Of a stretch of DNA of 56,093 nt, positions 54,785-56,093 are shown one piece after another. The notes beneath the pieces were generated by a model, which saw only the letters and a program-made list of their open reading frames with translations, was not told the DNA's origin and ran no database searches. The translations under genes and the position numbers were made by a program. The number at the start of each line of letters is the position of its first letter. The stretch's first letter is position 1. Origin of the DNA: Planctomycetaceae bacterium UBA2972 (lineage in GTDB: Bacteria; Planctomycetota; Planctomycetia; Pirellulales; Pirellulaceae); contig DEAW01000119.1 in assembly GCA_002348315.1 (NCBI GenBank), positions 6,118-62,210 on the forward strand, given 5' to 3'.

Positions 54785-55654
54785 ATGAGTAAACCGAAAA
54801 TCTTGGTTCAGTTAGACAGTGATAAACATGCCAGTGTTTTTGACGCTGTGGTCGCTGTGGATTCAGGAATTGATCAAATATTGCAATATCGCCAGGTTGC
54901 GGTAAAAGATGTTGAGGGGTTAGTGCACGGAGCGATGTTTACTCGAGGCCCTGCAGACCTGCATCAGACAGCTGTTTTTGTGGGAGGAGCAGATGTCGCT
55001 GGCGGAGAAGCTTTAATGGAAGCCGCGACGAATTGTTTTTTTGGACCGATGCGTGTAAGTGTCATGATGGATTCAAATGGTTCCAATACCACAGCCGCTG
55101 CGGCTGTTTTGGCTGCTGCCAGACATGTCAAACTTGCTGGTGCTCAGGCTTTAGTATTGGCTGGAACCGGGCCTGTGGGAATGAGAGCTGCACGTTTGTT
55201 GGCTGGACAGGGAGCAAGTGTGAAATTGGCATCACGATCGCTTGAGCGAGCTCAGCAGGCCGCAGCCAGCGTTTCTCAGCAAGTGCCCGAGTCAGATGTA
55301 GTCGGTGTGGCAACCGGCAGCGAAGAAGAAACCGCTCTTGCCGCCAGCGGTGTTGATGTAATTATTGCAGCAGGTGCCGCCGGAATTCAGTTGATATCCC
55401 AGCAGACCTGGCAAATTTGTGAACAGCTTAAAGTGCTCATCGATTTAAACGCCGTACCACCATTGGGTATCGAAGGTGTGGACGTCATGGATCAGCAACG
55501 CACTGAAGGCAATGTGATCCTCTATGGAGCGATTGGTGTGGGAGGAACGAAAATGAAAATTCATAAAGCGGCCGTTGCTCGTTTATTCGAATCCAATGAT
55601 CAGGTCTTAGATGCAGATGAAATCTATGCCATCGGTGAAAGCCTCGAAGCTTAG
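54785..55654 (+). CDS. mtdC: Methylene-tetrahydromethanopterin dehydrogenase (MtdB/MtdC family)
   Basis: A 289-residue NAD(P)-dependent dehydrogenase. The N-terminal part has VHGAMFTRGPADLHQTAVFV and the family signature MMDSNGSNTTAAAAVLAA. The dinucleotide-binding part reads VLAGTGPVGMRAARLLAGQGA, with Ser/Arg after the second strand (KLASRS) suggesting NADP. DVIIAAGAAG and LIDLNAVPPLGIEGV are also conserved. It oxidises methylene-H4MPT to methenyl-H4MPT, the step directly after Fae. Planctomycetes are reported to carry the MtdC type; the symbol is used on that basis and MtdB is the alternative. The next gene follows 29 bases after the stop. Confidence 0.9.
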   Translation: MSKPKILVQLDSDKHASVFDAVVAVDSGIDQILQYRQVAVKDVEGLVHGAMFTRGPADLHQTAVFVGGADVAGGEALMEAATNCFFGPMRVSVMMDSNGSNTTAAAAVLAAARHVKLAGAQALVLAGTGPVGMRAARLLAGQGASVKLASRSLERAQQAAASVSQQVPESDVVGVATGSEEETALAASGVDVIIAAGAAGIQLISQQTWQICEQLKVLIDLNAVPPLGIEGVDVMDQQRTEGNVILYGAIGVGGTKMKIHKAAVARLFESNDQVLDADEIYAIGESLEA

Positions 55655-55683
55655 TTTTTCCAGCCTTGGTAGATGTTCCTAGT

Positions 55684-56093
55684 ATGAGTTTACTCACGTT
55701 TCAGTGTCCGATGTGTGACGGCGTCTTTCGTGCAGAAGAATCTGTACCCGAGGTGAGTTGCCCGCATTGCCGCGAGACGATTGAATTGAGCCATGAAGAT
55801 AAACAGAAGAGTGACGGCGGTAGCGAGCAATCTCCACGGAAAAAGACGCAGGTGCAGGTGACGGTGACTCGCACCAAACAATCTGCGCCGATACTACCAC
55901 CAGGATTTAAAAAACCTCCAGCCGCTGCTCCTCTCCAGGATGATACAGACACTGAGGCTGTGTTGCAGCCGCCTGTAATTGCTTCTACAGAATCGAATGG
56001 CAAAGACGCTCAAATTCCGGCGGCTAAAGCTCAAGAGGAATCTCTGAACGAGGGCCGTCCGGATCCCCAGGACATGCACAACGTACAGGAGGA
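55684..56093 (+). CDS. Zinc-ribbon protein, 5' part (cut by window end)
   Basis: The frame starts at ATG 55684 and stays open to the last base. The N-terminus MSLLTFQCPMCDGVFRAEES with VSCPHCRETIEL forms a four-Cys zinc ribbon (CPMC and CPHC). The rest is charged and Pro/Ala-rich, likely disordered, with KKTQVQVTVTR and PPGFKKPPAAAP. Such proteins in planctomycetes often continue into a membrane helix and a further domain, which would lie outside the window. It is 29 bases after the methylene-H4MPT dehydrogenase and may be co-transcribed with it. Function is unknown. Confidence 0.7.
   Translation, partial: MSLLTFQCPMCDGVFRAEESVPEVSCPHCRETIELSHEDKQKSDGGSEQSPRKKTQVQVTVTRTKQSAPILPPGFKKPPAAAPLQDDTDTEAVLQPPVIASTESNGKDAQIPAAKAQEESLNEGRPDPQDMHNVQE

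Noticed and set aside
1..56093. CRISPR arrays, tRNA/rRNA genes and transposases
   Set aside because: None seen on either strand; the only tandem array is the 8-base repeat at 15967.

Overview
The window reads as chromosomal DNA of a planctomycete (Planctomycetota). The evidence is three sets of exported DUF1549/DUF1553 cytochrome-type proteins, two of them with DUF1501 partners, FG-GAP/ASPIC-UnbV proteins paired with TPR proteins, very large secreted proteins of unknown function, a mitochondrial-type EF-G, and tetrahydromethanopterin (H4MPT)-linked C1 genes (fae and a methylene-H4MPT dehydrogenase). No rRNA, tRNA, transposase, phage gene or CRISPR array was seen. Base composition and codon use look even throughout, as expected for core chromosome rather than a recent island.

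Layout. 1-2.8 kb: the 3' part of a DUF1549/DUF1553 protein and a PPC-domain exported protein (+). 2.8-6.5 kb: a minus-strand group with an SDR, a VOC protein, a Tat-exported cupin-like protein, a HEAT/LRR/PDZ protein and a possible 52-aa ORF. 6.5-11.2 kb (+): an M28 glutaminyl-cyclase-like lipoprotein, a tartrate/D-malate dehydrogenase, a small lipoprotein and a benzoylformate-decarboxylase-like ThDP enzyme. 11.2-26 kb (-): an M16 protease, a GNAT, a DUF1501 + DUF1549/1553 pair, then a probable operon of DUF3179, TPR, CRTAC1-like, TPR and CxxCH/FG-GAP proteins. 26-32 kb: an NHL-type propeller (+), a creatininase-like protein and a 66-aa protein (-), fumarase and EF-G (+). 32-38.9 kb: a uronate-isomerase-like protein (-), a second DUF1549/1553 + DUF1501 pair (+) and an unknown 225-aa protein (-). 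39-40.2 kb: an orphan promoter-terminator pair that may encode a small RNA (-), and an IMPase-family phosphatase (+). 40.3-51 kb (+): a two-gene operon of giant exported membrane-anchored proteins (1167 and 2368 aa) that look like three copies of one module. 51-56 kb: RimI-like and PlsC-like acyltransferases, an ATP-grasp protein (-), fae, the methylene-H4MPT dehydrogenase, and the start of a zinc-ribbon protein cut by the window end.

How the genes work together. Fae and the dehydrogenase are consecutive steps of H4MPT-linked formaldehyde oxidation, and the divergent ATP-grasp protein is a plausible accessory. The DUF1501/DUF1549 pairs and the FG-GAP/TPR operon are exported, heme-motif or propeller proteins typical of planctomycetes, with roles still largely unknown. 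The best candidates for something undescribed are the 40.3-51 kb three-module operon and the structured minus-strand RNA at about 39.05-39.20 kb.

All calls come from reading the sequence and recalling family motifs. No search, alignment or folding program was run.
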